From assembly GCA_028288365.1 (NCBI GenBank), contig JAQBNU010000003.1, positions 1 through 38,513 of the forward strand: a DNA stretch of 38,513 nucleotides, written 5' to 3'. Both the position numbers and the translations under genes were made by a program. This stretch comes from Chitinophagaceae bacterium (lineage in GTDB: Bacteria > Bacteroidota > Bacteroidia > Cytophagales > Cytophagaceae). The notes beneath the pieces were generated by a model. The model did no database searches and was not told where the DNA came from. It was given only the letters and a program-made list of their open reading frames with translations. How positions within the stretch are numbered: the first letter of the stretch is position 1; every line of letters begins with the position of its first letter. This document shows positions 37,200 through 38,513 of this stretch, one piece after another.

Positions 37200-37223
37200 A
37201 AAAAGCTGCCCTTTTGAGGCAGC
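37200..37223 (-). terminator. Intrinsic terminator of the rpoD-like gene
   Basis: On the minus strand, GCTGCC and GGCAGC form a stem with loop TCAAAAG, followed by TTTTT. It is 30 bases after the sigma gene stop. Confidence 0.88.
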
Positions 37224-37252
37224 CCTTGTTAAACCAACAACTATGAAAAAGA

Positions 37253-38116
37253 TTAACCCAGGTAAGGTTTTAAAGCCTTGCTACGGGACGTATGTCTTAG
37301 CCTTCTAATGGCTTTTTCTTTTATTTGACGAACACGCTCACGTGTTAAATTGAATTTTTCTCCGATCTCTTCCAACGTCATAGAGTGTTCTCCATTTAAA
37401 CCAAAGTAAAGAGAGATTACATCTGCTTCACGTTGTGTTAAAGTAGACAACGCTCTTTGCACTTCTCTGCGAAGAGAGTCATTCATTAGGCCTGTATCGG
37501 GAGATCCTTCGTTTTGATTTTCCAATACATCCAACAAGCTATTTTCCTCACCTTGTACAAATGGAGCATCCATAGATACATGACGGCCAGAAATTTTAAG
37601 TGTATCAACTACTTCAGCAGTAGTCACTTCAAGCACTTCAGCTAATTCATCAGGCGAAGGTTCACGCTCGAACTTTTGCTCCAGCTCAGAGAATGTTTTA
37701 GATATTTTATTTAAAGAACCTACTCTGTTCAACGGCAAACGAACAATACGAGATTGTTCAGCAAGAGCCTGTAAAATCGATTGACGAATCCACCATACAG
37801 CATATGAAATGAACTTGAAACCTCTTGTTTCATCAAAACGCTGTGCTGCTTTGATCAAACCTAAATTACCTTCATTAATCAAATCACCCAAGGATAAACC
37901 TTGGTTTTGATACTGTTTAGCCACTGAAACGACAAATCTTAGGTTAGCTTTGGTTAGCTTTTCCAGCGCCAATTGATCCCCTTCTCTAATTCTCTTGGCT
38001 AAATCTACCTCCTCATCCGGTGTTAACAAATCTACCTTACCTATTTCCTGCAAGTATTTATCTAAAGACTGGCTCTCGCGGTTGGTGATCTGTTTACTGA
38101 TTTTTAGTTGTCTCAT
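37253..38116 (-). CDS. rpoD: Primary sigma factor (RpoD/SigA family, short Bacteroidota form)
   Basis: A 287-residue housekeeping sigma factor that would recognise the TTG/TAnnTTTG promoters seen in this window. Region 1.2: [27 protein letters not shown]. Region 2: [27 protein letters not shown] through [15 protein letters not shown]. Region 3: [17 protein letters not shown]. Region 4: [17 protein letters not shown] with helix-turn-helix [27 protein letters not shown]. The absence of region 1.1 and the 287-residue length are typical for the phylum. It lies 72 bases after pnp. Confidence 0.96.
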   Translation of the reverse strand: MRQLKISKQITNRESQSLDKYLQEIGKVDLLTPDEEVDLAKRIREGDQLALEKLTKANLRFVVSVAKQYQNQGLSLGDLINEGNLGLIKAAQRFDETRGFKFISYAVWWIRQSILQALAEQSRIVRLPLNRVGSLNKISKTFSELEQKFEREPSPDELAEVLEVTTAEVVDTLKISGRHVSMDAPFVQGEENSLLDVLENQNEGSPDTGLMNDSLRREVQRALSTLTQREADVISLYFGLNGEHSMTLEEIGEKFNLTRERVRQIKEKAIRRLRHTSRSKALKPYLG

Positions 38117-38188
38117 TGAATGACGTAAGCCTTATTTATGTTCCTTTAAACTCAATCTAATAACGAAATTTTCTTCGAAAAAGTTGCC

Positions 38189-38513
38189 CTACTGTCCGGA
38201 CACTTCATTTTTCTCTGGCTTAGGAATAAGCACCTTTCTTGAAAGCTTGTACTTACCTGTTTTCTTATCGACATCGATCAATTTTACCTTGATGTCTTCT
38301 CCTACTTCCAATACTCCTTCCATACTATCCAATCTTTCATGTTTGATTTCAGAGATATGCAACAAACCATCTTTACCAGGAAGGAACTCAACGAATGCTC
38401 CATAGGCAGCAACCGCTTTTACTTTACCTTCATATACTTCTCCGATTTCAGGAAGCGTAACAATAGCAGCCACTTGTCTTTTCGCATTAGCAAGACTATC
38501 ACCATCTCTGGCA
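38189..38513 (-). CDS. pnp: Polyribonucleotide nucleotidyltransferase, C-terminal part (truncated by window)
   Basis: The frame is open to the right end of the window. It encodes the end of the KH domain ([13 protein letters not shown]) and the S1 RNA-binding domain ([36 protein letters not shown]), then a short tail ending EKNEVSGQ. PNPase degrades RNA 3' to 5' by phosphorolysis. The catalytic RNase PH-like domains lie outside the window. The first potential start inside the window (GTG 38473) is internal. pnp followed by rpoD is a usual Bacteroidota arrangement. Confidence 0.93.
   Translation of the reverse strand, partial: ARDGDSLANAKRQVAAIVTLPEIGEVYEGKVKAVAAYGAFVEFLPGKDGLLHISEIKHERLDSMEGVLEVGEDIKVKLIDVDKKTGKYKLSRKVLIPKPEKNEVSGQ

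Overview
The window looks like a chromosomal segment of a Bacteroidota bacterium, probably from the Cytophagia/Chitinophagia side. The support is: a short 287-residue RpoD-type sigma factor directly after pnp; an IPExxxVDY-family gene next to pyruvate kinase; a probable type IX secretion C-terminal domain; several -7 boxes matching the Bacteroidota TAnnTTTG consensus; exported proteins with signal peptides ending in FAQ or YAQ; and moderate-to-low GC. I cannot name the genus. I saw no prophage, CRISPR array, tRNA or rRNA.

Layout. 1-2061: the end of an SRAP-family protein and an RsmF-like rRNA methyltransferase. 2486-4272: a soluble PAS histidine kinase with 21-residue coiled-coil repeats, and its single-domain response regulator. 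4298-6673 (minus strand): a TPR protein, a terminator with a possible small RNA, and a three-domain fibronectin-like lipoprotein. 6843-11135: an exported WD40-caspase fusion and a NodB-fold protein. 11301-11537: a small coiled-coil lipoprotein. 11756-19279: a complete thiamine block (promoter, TPP riboswitch, thiS, thiC, a TenI/ThiE-like gene, thiD, thiE, thiG, thiH, thiF-rhodanese). 19454-21890: a T9SS-type secreted protein and an acyltransferase-3 membrane protein. 22054-26390: HrpB helicase, a META-domain lipoprotein and a polytopic membrane protein. 26490-30147 (minus): an operon of IPExxxVDY gene, pyruvate kinase, M42 peptidase and yebC-like gene, ending in a strong terminator. It diverges from acpP-fabF-rnc (30300-32569). 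32578-34437 (minus): a 7TM sensor fused to a transposase-type zinc ribbon. 34583-35797 (minus): an ECF sigma operon. 35974-37157: a lipocalin-like anchored protein and a YoaK (DUF1275) protein. 37253-38513 (minus): rpoD-like sigma and the end of pnp.

How the genes work together. The thi block makes both halves of thiamine phosphate. ThiC and ThiD supply the pyrimidine. ThiS, ThiF, ThiG and ThiH supply the thiazole. ThiE joins them, and the first ThiE-like protein is better explained as a TenI-type tautomerase. The leader riboswitch can shut the block down when TPP is abundant.

Most unusual items. (1) The protein at 32578-34437 joins a 7TMR-DISM membrane sensor and a long coiled coil to the IS1595-type zinc ribbon and helical segment, without a transposase catalytic domain. 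It is a candidate membrane-bound regulator built from a domesticated transposase DNA-binding module. (2) A family of intergenic repeats sits at gene ends and often contains the stop codon: AGTGATCAGTGG-type motifs at five junctions, and two nearly identical 26-bp hairpins differing by one compensated base pair. (3) A terminator-ended structured segment at 5460-5600 may be an undescribed small RNA. (4) A secreted or periplasmic WD40-caspase protein keeps its His-Cys dyad.
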